A stretch of DNA of 64,000 nt from Clostridium zeae (GTDB lineage Bacteria > Bacillota > Clostridia > Clostridiales > Clostridiaceae), in NCBI RefSeq assembly GCF_017312485.1, contig NZ_BMBA01000001.1, forward strand, positions 558,001 through 622,000, written 5' to 3'. The position numbers and the translations under genes are program-made. Each line of letters opens with the position of its first letter. The stretch's first letter is position 1. This document shows, piece after piece, positions 43,754 through 52,775 of this stretch. The notes below the pieces were generated by a model. That model did not search any database and was not told the origin of the DNA. It was given only the letters and a program-made list of their open reading frames with translations.

Positions 43754-44245
43754 TTATTTATATTCCAATAGTATACTATTATTTGCAACCATCTTCTCAC
43801 CAACATGAAAGTTTAAAATCTCATGATTATTTTGGTTTGCAATTATAAGCATTATTGTATCATCTAATTCTTTATCCTTAAGCAGTTTTTTATCAAAGCT
43901 TATTAGAAGCTCTCCATTTTTTACTTTCTTTCCTTCCTCACAGTGTATATTAAAACCTTCACCATTTAGAGTTACAGTATCGATGCCCACATGTATAAGG
44001 ATCTCCACTCCATCCTCTGTTTCTATGGCAACAGCATGTTTACTTTCCTTCATAACTGTAATGATCTTTCCATCACATGGAGAATATACTTTGTTATCCA
44101 CTGGAGAAATTGCAATTCCTTCCCCCATCATCTTCTGTGAAAAAACTTCATCCTTGACCTCTGATAAATCTACACTTGTCCCATTTGAGAAAGCATATAA
44201 AATCTTTTTATTCTTGCTTACATTTTTAAATAGATTCTTAAACAT
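43754..44245 (-). CDS. PTS glucose-family EIIA domain protein
   Basis: A 163-residue single-domain EIIA-Glc type protein. It shows ISPVDNKVYSPCDGKIITV at residues about 47-65, the second active-site His in ESKHAVAIE (H70) and the phosphorylated His in ILIHVGIDTV (H85), then LISFD and the Gly-rich end. It accepts phosphate from HPr and passes it to the IIB domain encoded upstream, which lacks a fused IIA. It is the last gene of the operon, 11 bases after malH. GAGG precedes the ATG. A terminator follows at once. Confidence 0.92.
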   Translation of the reverse strand: MFKNLFKNVSKNKKILYAFSNGTSVDLSEVKDEVFSQKMMGEGIAISPVDNKVYSPCDGKIITVMKESKHAVAIETEDGVEILIHVGIDTVTLNGEGFNIHCEEGKKVKNGELLISFDKKLLKDKELDDTIMLIIANQNNHEILNFHVGEKMVANNSILLEYK

Positions 44246-44256
44246 ATATACCTCTA

Positions 44257-45585
44257 CTATTTCAATTCTGGCCAGTAGTCTTTATTAGCTTCGATCATCT
44301 CATCTAAAATCTTCTTAGCTACAAAAGCAGAAGGTATTGGTTTATTCATAGTAAATGCCATAAGAGCTTTTTCATAGGATCCTTCAATTGCAGCTTCTAC
44401 CACTAATTTCTCACAAGCCTCTTGTTGTTCTATCAAGCCTTTATAGAAGGTTGGAATCTCTCCTACTCTAACTGGTTCTGGGCCATCTTTAGTTATATAA
44501 GCTGGTATTTCTACCATCGCATCCTCTGGTAAGTTTTTAATAGCACCATTATTTTCAACCATAACAAGATGTCTCTTTCTTAAGTCAAAGGCTAAACTCA
44601 TGGCAACTTCAACGATAAATTCTCCATGTACTCCTGTGAAGAACTGAGTAAGATCTATTTCACCGGTTGCATTGTACTGATCTACTGCATCAAATATCTT
44701 CTTTTCTCTTCCTTCCATTACTTCATTAGCTCTTGTATGGTTCTTATCTGCATCTTTTACAATGCTGTCTCCTAATAGATAGTATTGCATATACGTGTTT
44801 GGAAGATACTTAGGGAACATTCTCATTATATATTTAGCATTGTCAAAGGTATGAAGCCACGAAGCATCATTATGCCTTACTTCACTTCTTGAATCTGGAG
44901 GAATATATCCATGTTCAGCTACATAAGCTTTTAATTCCTCAGTCTTATCTTCGCCTTTTACTCTAATCTTAGTAAACCAACCAAAGTGGTTTAAGCCAAA
45001 GTAATCTGCTTCAATGTCATGTCTATCACAATCTAAGATATTAGCCATATTTCTCATTATTGCAACTGGCATATCACATATATTAAGAATTCTAGCATTT
45101 GGCCTTAACTTATGCATAGCTTTAGCAACTATTGCAGCAGGATTGGAGTAGTTTACAATCCAATAATTTTGACTAGCATATTTTTCACAGAAATCTATCA
45201 TCTCAACCATAGGATATATAGTTCTTAAGCCATATGCAAGTCCTCCTGGTCCACAGGTTTCTTGTCCTACTACATCATATTTTAGTGGTATTTTTTCATC
45301 TTGCTCTCTTAATTTATATAAACCCACACGCATTTGAGCGAATACAAAATCAGCATCTTTGAAGCCCTCTTCAGGATCAGTTGTAAATATAAGCTTTACC
45401 TCTGGATCAAACATCTCAACAACCTTTTTAACTATTACTCCAACCTTGTTTTGACGCTCTTCATTTATATCATATAATCTTAATTCCGATATCTTAAAAT
45501 CTTCTTTTCTTGAAAGCAAACTTTTTACGATTCCTGGTGTGTATGTGCTTCCACCGCCTACGATTACTAGTTTAAATGTCTTCAT
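44257..45585 (-). CDS. malH: 6-phospho-alpha-glucosidase (GH4)
   Basis: A 442-residue glycoside hydrolase family 4 enzyme. The NAD-binding start is LVIVGGGSTYTPG (residues 6-18). GQETCGPGGLAYGLRT (108-121) and ICDMPVAIM (169-177) follow. The CDMP tetrad at 170-173 is the alpha-specific form, in contrast to CN(I/V)P in beta-glucosidases. GLNHFGWF carries a metal-binding His. GH4 enzymes use NAD and Mn and act by oxidation, elimination and reduction. It cleaves 6-phosphorylated maltose-type sugars delivered by the IICB transporter. It is 26 bases downstream of that gene with a GGGAGGAAG site. Confidence 0.93.
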   Translation of the reverse strand: MKTFKLVIVGGGSTYTPGIVKSLLSRKEDFKISELRLYDINEERQNKVGVIVKKVVEMFDPEVKLIFTTDPEEGFKDADFVFAQMRVGLYKLREQDEKIPLKYDVVGQETCGPGGLAYGLRTIYPMVEMIDFCEKYASQNYWIVNYSNPAAIVAKAMHKLRPNARILNICDMPVAIMRNMANILDCDRHDIEADYFGLNHFGWFTKIRVKGEDKTEELKAYVAEHGYIPPDSRSEVRHNDASWLHTFDNAKYIMRMFPKYLPNTYMQYYLLGDSIVKDADKNHTRANEVMEGREKKIFDAVDQYNATGEIDLTQFFTGVHGEFIVEVAMSLAFDLRKRHLVMVENNGAIKNLPEDAMVEIPAYITKDGPEPVRVGEIPTFYKGLIEQQEACEKLVVEAAIEGSYEKALMAFTMNKPIPSAFVAKKILDEMIEANKDYWPELK

Positions 45586-45611
45586 GTTAATGCTTCCTCC
45601 CTAATTTAAAT

Positions 45612-47213
45612 TTACTTTAATGTTTCCATGGTTTCCAAAGCCTCATCTACAATAGTTCTTATTTTATTTATTGTAAGACCATAAACCACTTGAATATTGT
45701 TGCCTTTTCTAACAACTCCAGATGCTCCAGTTGTCTTTAAGGTTTTTTCATCGATTAAGTTATTATCTGCAACTTCAACTCGAAGTCTTGAGAAACAGTT
45801 ATCCACGGTTAAGATGTTTTGTTTTCCACCTAATGCCTTTATTATTGTTAAAGCCTTTTCCCTATCCTCAGCTTCTTCATTGTTCTTACTAACTGATCTC
45901 ATTTGTTTTTTAACTGCCGCTGCATTTTCATTTAAGTCTATAGTAATATCAGTTTCATCCTCTTCTCTTCCTGGAGTCTTTAAGTCTAACTTTTCAATCA
46001 TAATTTTAAATACAAAGAATAATACAACTATCTCAGCAAGACCAACTAAAACATATATAGGCCAATGAGTTTTAGAAATTCCAGCTGGTAGATTAATAAC
46101 AAGGAAATCTAAAATACCATTTGTTGCACAAACTCTTACGTTTAATAAGTAAACAAACATTTGGAATAATCCATCAATAACTGAATATACAAACCATAGT
46201 AATGGAGCTGCAAATATAAAGGTAAACTCTAATGGTTCAGTAATACCAGCAATAACTGCTGTTAAAGTTGATGGAATAAGCTGAGCCTTTAAGTTATTAC
46301 GTTTAGCTTTTTTAGAAGTGAAGTAGAACGCTAATGCTACACCAATTACCCCAAAGGTTTTAACTAAACCATAAGTTAAAAATCTTGCTGAATCTCTCAT
46401 CATTGTTACACTTGGATCACCAAGTAAAGCTAAGAATACAGGCTTTGCACCAATAACATTTTGTCCACCTATCATCATTTGATCTCCAACAGATGAATAT
46501 AAGAATGGAGACCATATTAAGTGATGTAATCCAGTTGGTACTAAAAATCTATTTAAGAATCCATAAACGAATACTCCAATTGGGCCAGCAGTGTTCATAA
46601 ATCCTGTTAATGCAGAAATTCCACCTGCAATAGTTGGCCAAACGTAAGTGATAACAATACTAAATACTGCAATTATTGGAATCATTACAACGAATACCAG
46701 CTTGCTATTACCATAAGGAGCCATGGCACCTTTAAATTCTTTAGTTACATATTTATTGTGAACTAAGGCAACTAAAACTCCTAAGATCATTCCTAGAAAT
46801 ACACCCATATCAGTTACATGAAAGCCTAACTGTATTGTTTGTCCAGTTCCATATAGGGCTCCTGCTGTATCGCCCTTTATAATCTTGCCTGATAGTTCTA
46901 ACCATTTGCTGTTAGCACCTAAAAACAAAATATAGGACATTATAGAAACGAAAGCTGCTTCTGCCTTTTTCTTTTTAGCCATCCCCATGGCTATTCCAAC
47001 ACAGAATAAAACACTTAAGTTACCCATGATAGGTGATAACATCCCATTAAAGAACTTTCCTATGGTCCAGATAACACCTTTTTCAGTAACAAAAGCTGTA
47101 TTTGTAAAAACTGCAGTTAATGCAATAGACATACCTACTATTGGTAAAAATAAGACCGGTCCAATCATAGCTTTGGCAAACTTTTGCATACTATTTATAA
47201 TCTTATCTTTCAT
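45612..47213 (-). CDS. Alpha-glucoside PTS transporter, EIICB
   Basis: A 533-residue protein. The IIC part (residues about 1-410) has about ten membrane segments with GPVLFLPIVGMSIAL at the start and GLHHLIWSPFLY and GITEPLEFTFIF, the sugar-binding loop of the Glc family. The IIB part at the C-terminus contains the phosphorylated Cys in DNCFSRLRVEV (C473). IIA is a separate gene downstream. Together with malH this is a maltose/alpha-glucoside uptake system of the MalB/GlvC kind. GAGGGG precedes the ATG. Confidence 0.92.
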   Translation of the reverse strand: MKDKIINSMQKFAKAMIGPVLFLPIVGMSIALTAVFTNTAFVTEKGVIWTIGKFFNGMLSPIMGNLSVLFCVGIAMGMAKKKKAEAAFVSIMSYILFLGANSKWLELSGKIIKGDTAGALYGTGQTIQLGFHVTDMGVFLGMILGVLVALVHNKYVTKEFKGAMAPYGNSKLVFVVMIPIIAVFSIVITYVWPTIAGGISALTGFMNTAGPIGVFVYGFLNRFLVPTGLHHLIWSPFLYSSVGDQMMIGGQNVIGAKPVFLALLGDPSVTMMRDSARFLTYGLVKTFGVIGVALAFYFTSKKAKRNNLKAQLIPSTLTAVIAGITEPLEFTFIFAAPLLWFVYSVIDGLFQMFVYLLNVRVCATNGILDFLVINLPAGISKTHWPIYVLVGLAEIVVLFFVFKIMIEKLDLKTPGREEDETDITIDLNENAAAVKKQMRSVSKNNEEAEDREKALTIIKALGGKQNILTVDNCFSRLRVEVADNNLIDEKTLKTTGASGVVRKGNNIQVVYGLTINKIRTIVDEALETMETLK

Positions 47214-47411
47214 TTAATATACCCCTCTACTATTTAATAAATTATCTTTGGTAATTACCTGAACCTAGAATAACATGTTTAATAATCAATGTTAATAGCT
47301 TTGGCCCTTTCAGTTACATGTTGACCAAAAAGTGAACATGTTTACCTTTACATAAAAAGTTAAGACGCTTTTTCAACAATGGTCTTAAACATAGCTAAAA
47401 TTGGAATGTAA
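47214..47411 (-). promoter_or_regulatory. Regulatory region of the alpha-glucoside operon
   Basis: Three copies of an ACATGT core occur ahead of the operon: AACATGTT at 47272-47279, TACATGTT at 47315-47322 and AACATGTT at 47335-47342. The first and third are perfect 8-bp palindromes. They could be operators of the adjacent RpiR-type regulator. No clear CcpA site was found. The assignment is by position and repetition only. Confidence 0.4.
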
Positions 47412-47449
47412 AAAGACTATCCTGAATAAAAACTCAAGATAGTCTTTGC
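47410..47449 (-). terminator. Terminator of the RpiR-type regulator gene
   Basis: AAAGACTATC and GATAGTCTTT form a stem (47412-47447) with a mostly A/T loop. On the reverse strand it is followed by TTTTT. It begins 8 bases after the regulator stop codon. Confidence 0.85.
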
Positions 47450-47456
47450 TAGCAGA

Positions 47457-48182
47457 TTATAAATTATTCATAACTTTGTCTAATAAGTACTCCATCACTA
47501 TCATCACTCTTGCATAAAAATAATTAGCTGTAATATTCCTATCATCTAGTTCTTTATCATCCAAGATAGAAAAATGAACTGTTGATTGCTTCGCCATATA
47601 ACTTTCTTGATTGCCAGTAAAAGTAATGATGTCTAAGTTATTCTTAGAGGCATAATCTATAACCTTTGTTACACTTTCAGTTTCACCACTTTTAGATATT
47701 CCGATGACTAAAGCTCCGCCAATTTGATTACTATCATATACGCCATAGGAATTAGTCTTAATACACTTAAAACCTAATACAAGCATTTTCCTACAAAAAA
47801 ATTCAGCTATAGGTGCAGAAAAACCAGTGGCAGTTATAAAAATTATGTTTTCTCTATGCTTAATAAGTGTAGACACAAAACTATCAATCTTAGCTTTATC
47901 TATTTCCTCAATAAAGCTAGTAATATCAGAGGTTCTATCTTGATTTTTCTTCTGATTTTTTATTATAAAGTTTAAGCGATATATCATATCTGTATAACCT
48001 GTATATCCAAGTTTTTTAGATACTTTAATCACTGTAGCTGCAGAAGTATAGTTAATATTAGCAACTTCTCTAACGCCTTTACTTAATACCAAATCTATAT
48101 TATTTATTATGTATTCAAGTACCTGTCTCTCTACTTCAGTTAATTTATAATTATCAGCAAGCTTATAAATATCAAACTCCAT
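47457..48182 (-). CDS. MurR/RpiR family transcriptional regulator
   Basis: A 241-residue protein. The N-terminal HTH is KLTEVERQVLEYIINN (numbering about 13), then GVREVANINYTSAATVIKVSKKLGYTGYTDM, typical of RpiR. The C-terminal SIS domain has IIFITATGFSAPIAEFFCRKML and VIGISKSGETESV, which bind a sugar phosphate. By position it should control the alpha-glucoside PTS operon just downstream on the same strand, sensing a 6-phosphosugar; in B. subtilis GlvR plays this part. AGGAGG precedes the ATG. Element B lies in its leader. Confidence 0.9.
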   Translation of the reverse strand: MEFDIYKLADNYKLTEVERQVLEYIINNIDLVLSKGVREVANINYTSAATVIKVSKKLGYTGYTDMIYRLNFIIKNQKKNQDRTSDITSFIEEIDKAKIDSFVSTLIKHRENIIFITATGFSAPIAEFFCRKMLVLGFKCIKTNSYGVYDSNQIGGALVIGISKSGETESVTKVIDYASKNNLDIITFTGNQESYMAKQSTVHFSILDDKELDDRNITANYFYARVMIVMEYLLDKVMNNL

Positions 48183-48205
48183 GTTGTTATTCCTCCTATG
48201 TTATA

Positions 48206-48300
48206 GATGAACCACTTCGTAATAAAATTTATTTTTTTAAATTCTCTCACCAGAACCCATGTAATCTTTAAAAATAGATTTCGGTTCTAAGTGGTACATC
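48206..48300. repeat. Dispersed hairpin element B, copy 2
   Basis: GATGAACCACTT (48206-48217) and AAGTGGTACATC (48289-48300) are nearly complementary ends of a 95-base palindromic element. An inner, weaker stem closes on CCAGAACCCAT. It lies 24 bases upstream of the RpiR-type start codon, hence inside its transcribed leader. The rest of 48183-48572 shows no gene. Confidence 0.75.
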
Positions 48301-48572
48301 TCTATATGCTTTTATAATATCATACTTATTTTATATAAGTTAACTTGATTCACTAAAAGCTTAAGAATCATTAATATTAAAGCAATTTATATATAATTAT
48401 GTTAAATATTTGATAATTATATAATACACCACTTATATAAACACTATAATCGAACATAGCCTAAAGCTAAAATATCACAAATACCATGAAGGCGTTTGTG
48501 ATATTTTCTTATACTCATATATTTTAATGCAAAATGCTATTCATACATTTACAAAACCTATAACTTCAGCTA

Positions 48573-49004
48573 TTATAAATACTTCTCACACATTATATCA
48601 ACATATTCTATTGCAACATTTAATTTTGATCCTGTTATATCTCTATATCGCTTAACTGCTTTAATCTTTTCACCATCTAAAATATGCTTCTTTAGTTCAG
48701 CATCTTCAACCTCAGCAACTTCATATCCATGAAATTCTCTCATTTTCTTATCCCAAGTCTTTGAGCCCATTCTTATTGAAAAAAGCACCATAGCTATTAT
48801 ATAAATTGAAAGTTTCAGAAATAATCCTGAAGCACTGTAATCTAATATTCCAAATATATTATTTATAATTATAGCTGGGATAGCCACAGCTATAAGAACA
48901 CTTCCAGTGAAAATTGATGTCATAAATGCTACATATTTACCTTTTCCCATTGCTTCATATTTAGCCCATTGCTCTCTTTGTTTATCTTTATCATACTTCT
49001 TCAT
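48573..49004 (-). CDS. Membrane protein with L7/L12-like C-terminal domain
   Basis: A 143-residue protein with a basic N-terminus, two membrane helices (about 26-48 and 60-80) and a cytoplasmic tail. The tail DAELKKHILDGEKIKAVKRYRDITG, shown by its I-L-x-G-x-K-I-x-A-V/I-K motif followed by S-K-L-N-V-A, resembles the C-terminal domain of ribosomal protein L7/L12, which also occurs in small membrane proteins of Firmicutes. Role unknown. It follows the 199-residue gene by 31 bases and is likely cotranscribed. Confidence 0.65.
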   Translation of the reverse strand: MKKYDKDKQREQWAKYEAMGKGKYVAFMTSIFTGSVLIAVAIPAIIINNIFGILDYSASGLFLKLSIYIIAMVLFSIRMGSKTWDKKMREFHGYEVAEVEDAELKKHILDGEKIKAVKRYRDITGSKLNVAIEYVDIMCEKYL

Positions 49005-49035
49005 AAATTCTCTACTTTCTACAATCTTATAGTTT

Positions 49036-49635
49036 TTATATAACTACTCCTGGCTCTTCAGTACTAGCTGAACCTATGTCGCACAGTTCTTTTAGTACTT
49101 CTGCAAAAAGCTCGTACAACTCCTTAAGTCTTTCTACATCTTTTATAACACCAACTACATTAAAGTAAAGCTCATCAACTCCATCAGGGAAGTGGGATTT
49201 AAAATATCCTTCATCGTCTTTAATCTCAAGACTTATGCTAGGTTGATATTGTATTAATCTTCTTATATTATCATTTTCAAATAACTGTTTTACTTTACTT
49301 TCATTGTTGCTCTTTATTATAAATTCCTCATCAAAAGTTTCGTAGCCAACGTTAATATCTTCCATACCGAATATCTTTCCAAGCCCACTGAACATTCCAC
49401 TTCTATATATCTTAAAATAGAAGTTATCAAGATTTACAAATGGCGCTCTCATCCTTGTATAGGTTATTGACGATTTTCCTGTAGAAACTGTATAGGTATC
49501 AAGCACAACAGTCCACTTATCTACATGTGCCTCAACTCTATCACCTTTCCAAACTCCATTATTTACATAATCAGCATTAATTTCTAGTGCTAGCTGTTGC
49601 CATATTTCTTTTTTACTTGGTCCAAATAGTCCCAT
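49036..49635 (-). CDS. Hypothetical protein (DUF3137-like fold possible)
   Basis: A 199-residue soluble protein starting MGLFGPSKKEIWQQLALEIN. The middle part VEAHVDKWTVVLDTYTVSTGKSSITYTRMRAPFVN and later YETFDEEFIIKSNNESKVKQLF suggests a beta-sandwich like DUF3137-type proteins, but this is not certain. It probably works with the membrane protein encoded 31 bases downstream. AAGGAGATG is upstream of the ATG. Confidence 0.5.
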   Translation of the reverse strand: MGLFGPSKKEIWQQLALEINADYVNNGVWKGDRVEAHVDKWTVVLDTYTVSTGKSSITYTRMRAPFVNLDNFYFKIYRSGMFSGLGKIFGMEDINVGYETFDEEFIIKSNNESKVKQLFENDNIRRLIQYQPSISLEIKDDEGYFKSHFPDGVDELYFNVVGVIKDVERLKELYELFAEVLKELCDIGSASTEEPGVVI

Positions 49636-50006
49636 AAAAACTACATCTCCTTACCCCTAAATCATATTCATTTTATGATCATAGGTTATCAATACATTCA
49701 TTATATAGTATCAATTACAATATTCCAAATTAATTTTATGTCCTATTTTAACTTAGTATTGTATTGGCAGTCTACGAAAACATACTAGCTTATATTCAAT
49801 CAATAAGACTCATTTTATCTCATGTTTGCTAAGGACTTTAGTTTCATATATAATCAATATTTCATAACAGTTATAAACTTAAATCTCTAATTATTGCTAT
49901 GAATAACAAAATGTTAAAAAGATTACTGATTGCTTGGCTTAAAAATTGTTATAAATCAACTAACTAACATACTTATAGCTTACTATATTAAGATATCACT
50001 AACCTA
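49636..50006. other. Intergenic region, no gene seen
   Basis: 371 AT-rich bases between two leftward genes, with no ORF carrying a ribosome binding site, no repeat family member and no stable hairpin. Confidence 0.4.
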
Positions 50007-50603
50007 TTAAAACCACCTAATTGTTGCAGGATTCTGAGAATAAATTGGTCTACCATCTCTATATGCATTCGGATATTTGCTACTATACTCTCCCCCCAAC
50101 TTATAAACATACTCCCACATTTTCTCATCTATTTTAAGCTTCCTCATTTCAATGACATCTAAATCATCAGACACAAATTCAGCAATTATCGGATGAAAAC
50201 CAAACCAGACTCCTGAGTTGTTAGGACCTAATATTATATCTTCTTGTAATTTTGGACCTCTCATATATGTATTAACAGTTATTAGCCTTGTTTTCTCTTT
50301 TAACCTATATTTTTTAACATATATATTTGAAAAATAAAGTGGAACAACACAGTCTAAATCCTCTGAATAAGCAACAATAATTAAAGGATCTACAGATAAC
50401 ACCACCGCTGGCTGACTATCTCCGTAAAAAATATGCTCCCTTATTTGTTCAATTTGTGAGTAACCTGCACTCTTTTTCTCTCTATATTCTAACCATTTGC
50501 CCTTAAGCCCATATAGTTCAGGTCTAAGTTCTTTTAATTTTTCATTTGACAGTGACAAGCTTCCAGGTGAACTTGCCTGTGTACTAGAATCAAGTGTCTT
50601 CAT
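50007..50603 (-). CDS. Hypothetical protein, unknown
   Basis: A 198-residue soluble protein. The ATG at 50603 has GAGAGG 10 bases upstream; a TTG six codons earlier precedes that site and is less likely. The Ser-rich start (SSTQASSPGSLSLS) is followed by ELRPELYGLKGKWLEYREKK, then QPAVVLSVDPLIIVAYSEDLDCVVPL, and a Tyr/Pro-rich end IYSQNPATIRWF. No known family or catalytic motif is recognised and no operon partner is evident. Confidence 0.5.
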   Translation of the reverse strand: MKTLDSSTQASSPGSLSLSNEKLKELRPELYGLKGKWLEYREKKSAGYSQIEQIREHIFYGDSQPAVVLSVDPLIIVAYSEDLDCVVPLYFSNIYVKKYRLKEKTRLITVNTYMRGPKLQEDIILGPNNSGVWFGFHPIIAEFVSDDLDVIEMRKLKIDEKMWEYVYKLGGEYSSKYPNAYRDGRPIYSQNPATIRWF

Positions 50604-50763
50604 CTTAATTGTACCTCTCAATCTTTATTAAAATATTCTTTAAGTATCATTGTATTTTTAACCCATCTGTTCAAAATATATCTGAGCTTTAAAAATAAAT
50701 TTAATTTCCAATTTATTCGCCTTTAACAAGCCATTACAAACATATTTTACCATATAAACTATA

Positions 50764-50795
50764 AAAGTACTAATCCTCAAAGATTAGTACCTTTA
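50764..50795 (-). terminator. Hairpin terminator downstream of GNAT gene
   Basis: GTACTAATC (50767-50775) and GATTAGTAC (50782-50790) form a perfect 9-bp stem. The reverse strand continues TTTTATAG. It is the only structure in 50604-50905 and lies 110 bases after the stop of the leftward GNAT gene. Confidence 0.7.
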
Positions 50796-50905
50796 CCACA
50801 TTTATTTAAGTTTATATTTAATGCCATTAGAGCACCGTTAAGAAGTTAACATTTTAAATTTATATATTTAAATAATTATATAAATATATAGGAATTTTGC
50901 TGGTT

Positions 50906-51337
50906 TTACCCCTCATATTTCATTAAATAATAAGGCTCTGCTCCTTTAGCTTCTTCTACTACACTCCAACCTTGAGAAGAATAGAACTTAAAGGCATTTG
51001 TGTTCTCCTTTACGCATTTTAAGGTTAAAGGCAGACCAACTGCTTTTACAGCCTCATTTATCAAAGCCTTTCCTACTCCACAGCCTTTAAATTCCGATGA
51101 ACCAAATAAGTTATGAATAAATTTATCTGCCACCCAAATTGAAACAAAGCCAGCAATAGCATTATTTATTTTTGCTGTTAATATTATTTCTCCGTCTGTA
51201 CTACTATCGAAATCTTCTAGTTTTATGCTATCATAGTCCATCCATTTAAAGTTTTCTTGTCTTGATTTTAAAAAGATTTCTCTTAGCTCATCGTACTCTT
51301 CTTTTCGAGCCTCTTCTATTAATATATTGTTATTCAT
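50906..51337 (-). CDS. GNAT family N-acetyltransferase
   Basis: A 143-residue protein. The ATG at 51337 (GAGAGGAG upstream) is preferred to one at 51361. It has NILIEEARKEEYDELREIFL at the start, AGFVSIWVADKFIHNLFGSSEFKGCGVGKALINEAVK, whose K-G-x-G-V-G loop binds acetyl-CoA, and NAFKFYSSQGWSVVEE at the end. The form is close to the YjaB/ElaA-type small GNATs. Substrate unknown. It begins 44 bases downstream of the MBL-fold gene and may be cotranscribed. Confidence 0.87.
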   Translation of the reverse strand: MNNNILIEEARKEEYDELREIFLKSRQENFKWMDYDSIKLEDFDSSTDGEIILTAKINNAIAGFVSIWVADKFIHNLFGSSEFKGCGVGKALINEAVKAVGLPLTLKCVKENTNAFKFYSSQGWSVVEEAKGAEPYYLMKYEG

Positions 51338-51381
51338 CCTGCTTTCTCCTCTCGTAACCAATTAATCAAATTGTAACTCTC

Positions 51382-52140
51382 TTAAAACAGATATTCTTCT
51401 CCATCCTTTGGCACTAAAACCTTAGTAGCTATTTGCTTTTCATTAATGAAGTTTTTTAATTCTTCTCTGGATAAGGTCCAGTGATTCATGGCCTCCATAT
51501 GGCTAGAAATAATTATTGAATCAGGCGCTGCCTTATGGACTTCGTAGATATCATCTTTTCCCATTACTAAAGAACCCATCCCAAACAATTGATTATCTCC
51601 ACCATTTACAACAATTATTTCTGGTTTATAAGTATCAATTACTTCTTGTACACCTTCATACCACACTGTATCTCCAGCTACATATAGAGTCTTTTCAGTT
51701 GAATGTTTAAATACAATACCACTAACATTCCCCATACGCTTTAACACTTCACCTCTTCCATGCTGCCCTGGTGTTTTAGTTAATTCAACACCTTTAAATT
51801 GTGTATTTTCTTTTAAAACTTCTACATTTTTAAAGCCTGCTTCTTTCAATTGTAAACCATCCGCCTCAGCTTGAGCAAATATTTTAATGTCTTTTGGTAA
51901 TATCTCTTTAGCCGCATCATCAAAGTGATCCTTGTGCAAATGAGTTACTATAACTGCATCTACATTAATTAGTTCATCTATTGATGTCGGTAAGCTGACT
52001 AAAGGATTAGCTTGATCTTGTCTCATTGAATTTGGGAAAGGTGGAAATGATCCTTTATCACCAAGCACTGGATCTATTAAAAATCTATTTCCTGCATATT
52101 GAACTACAATCGTAGCATTTCTAATTTGCTTAATTTTCAT
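51382..52140 (-). CDS. Metallo-beta-lactamase fold hydrolase
   Basis: A 252-residue MBL-fold protein. The ATG at 52140 has AAAGGAG ahead; an alternative at 52167 lies upstream of that site. Motifs: VIVTHLHKDHFDDAA (HxHxDH) near residue 65, GQHGRGEVL near 120, YVAGDTVWY near 150 and IIISSHMEAMNHW near 215. It is of the UlaG-like branch, which prefers small-molecule substrates. It is divergent from the Lrp-type regulator, which starts 116 bases away and may control it. Confidence 0.83.
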   Translation of the reverse strand: MKIKQIRNATIVVQYAGNRFLIDPVLGDKGSFPPFPNSMRQDQANPLVSLPTSIDELINVDAVIVTHLHKDHFDDAAKEILPKDIKIFAQAEADGLQLKEAGFKNVEVLKENTQFKGVELTKTPGQHGRGEVLKRMGNVSGIVFKHSTEKTLYVAGDTVWYEGVQEVIDTYKPEIIVVNGGDNQLFGMGSLVMGKDDIYEVHKAAPDSIIISSHMEAMNHWTLSREELKNFINEKQIATKVLVPKDGEEYLF

Positions 52141-52255
52141 AATTATAACTCCTTTTCTTTGATTCACCTATAGTTTATACTATTAGAAGTAGCATTTGAA
52201 TATATAAAATCAAGTCTTTTTATAGATTCACTTGATTTATTAAGGAGTTGAATGA

Positions 52256-52675
52256 ATGTTAGATAGTACGGATTTTAGTATCTTGGACGAGTTATCAAAA
52301 AATAGCCGTATCACAATGAAAGAACTAGGCAACAAAGTTCATTTAACCGGTCAGGCAGCCGCATCAAGAGTTGCTAAACTAGAAGATACCGGAGTAATCG
52401 AAAGATATACCATAAAAACTAATCAAGTAAAATTAGGCTATTACATACACGCCTTTATGAATATTCTTATAAGAACCACACAACATGATCCCTATATTTC
52501 ATTTATAAAAACCCAAGCTAAATATTTAATAAATAACTATAAAATCAGTGGAGAAGGTTGCTATCTTCTAGAATGTAAATTTACTTCTAACGAAGAACTA
52601 GATAAGTTTTTAGAGGCTTTAAATAGACACGCCAATTATAAGTTGTCTATTGTTATTAATAAGATGTTAGATTAA
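52256..52675 (+). CDS. Lrp/AsnC family transcriptional regulator
   Basis: A 139-residue protein. The N-terminal HTH reads LDSTDFSILDELSKNSRITMKELGNKVHLTGQAAASRVAKLEDTGVIERYT, given here for its defining L-D-x-x-D-x-x-I-L start and the recognition helix TGQAAASRVAKLE. The C-terminal part (HAFMNILIRT, then KISGEGCYLLECKF) is the RAM effector domain. Such regulators respond to amino acids. GGAG lies 8 bases before the ATG. It is divergent from the MBL gene. Confidence 0.9.
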   Translation: MLDSTDFSILDELSKNSRITMKELGNKVHLTGQAAASRVAKLEDTGVIERYTIKTNQVKLGYYIHAFMNILIRTTQHDPYISFIKTQAKYLINNYKISGEGCYLLECKFTSNEELDKFLEALNRHANYKLSIVINKMLD

Positions 52676-52683
52676 CAGTTATA

Positions 52684-52736
52684 ATGGGTTGATACAAGAT
52701 GAGGCACTTTGATTCATCTGCATCAACCCACTTTTA
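52684..52736 (+). terminator. Terminator after the Lrp-type gene
   Basis: TGGGTTGAT pairs with ATCAACCCA around a 26-base loop that has its own short pairing. CTTTTATT follows. It begins about 10 bases after the stop codon. Confidence 0.8.
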
Positions 52737-52775
52737 TTGTAGTTAAGATCATATTTTTATACTACTCATACATCT

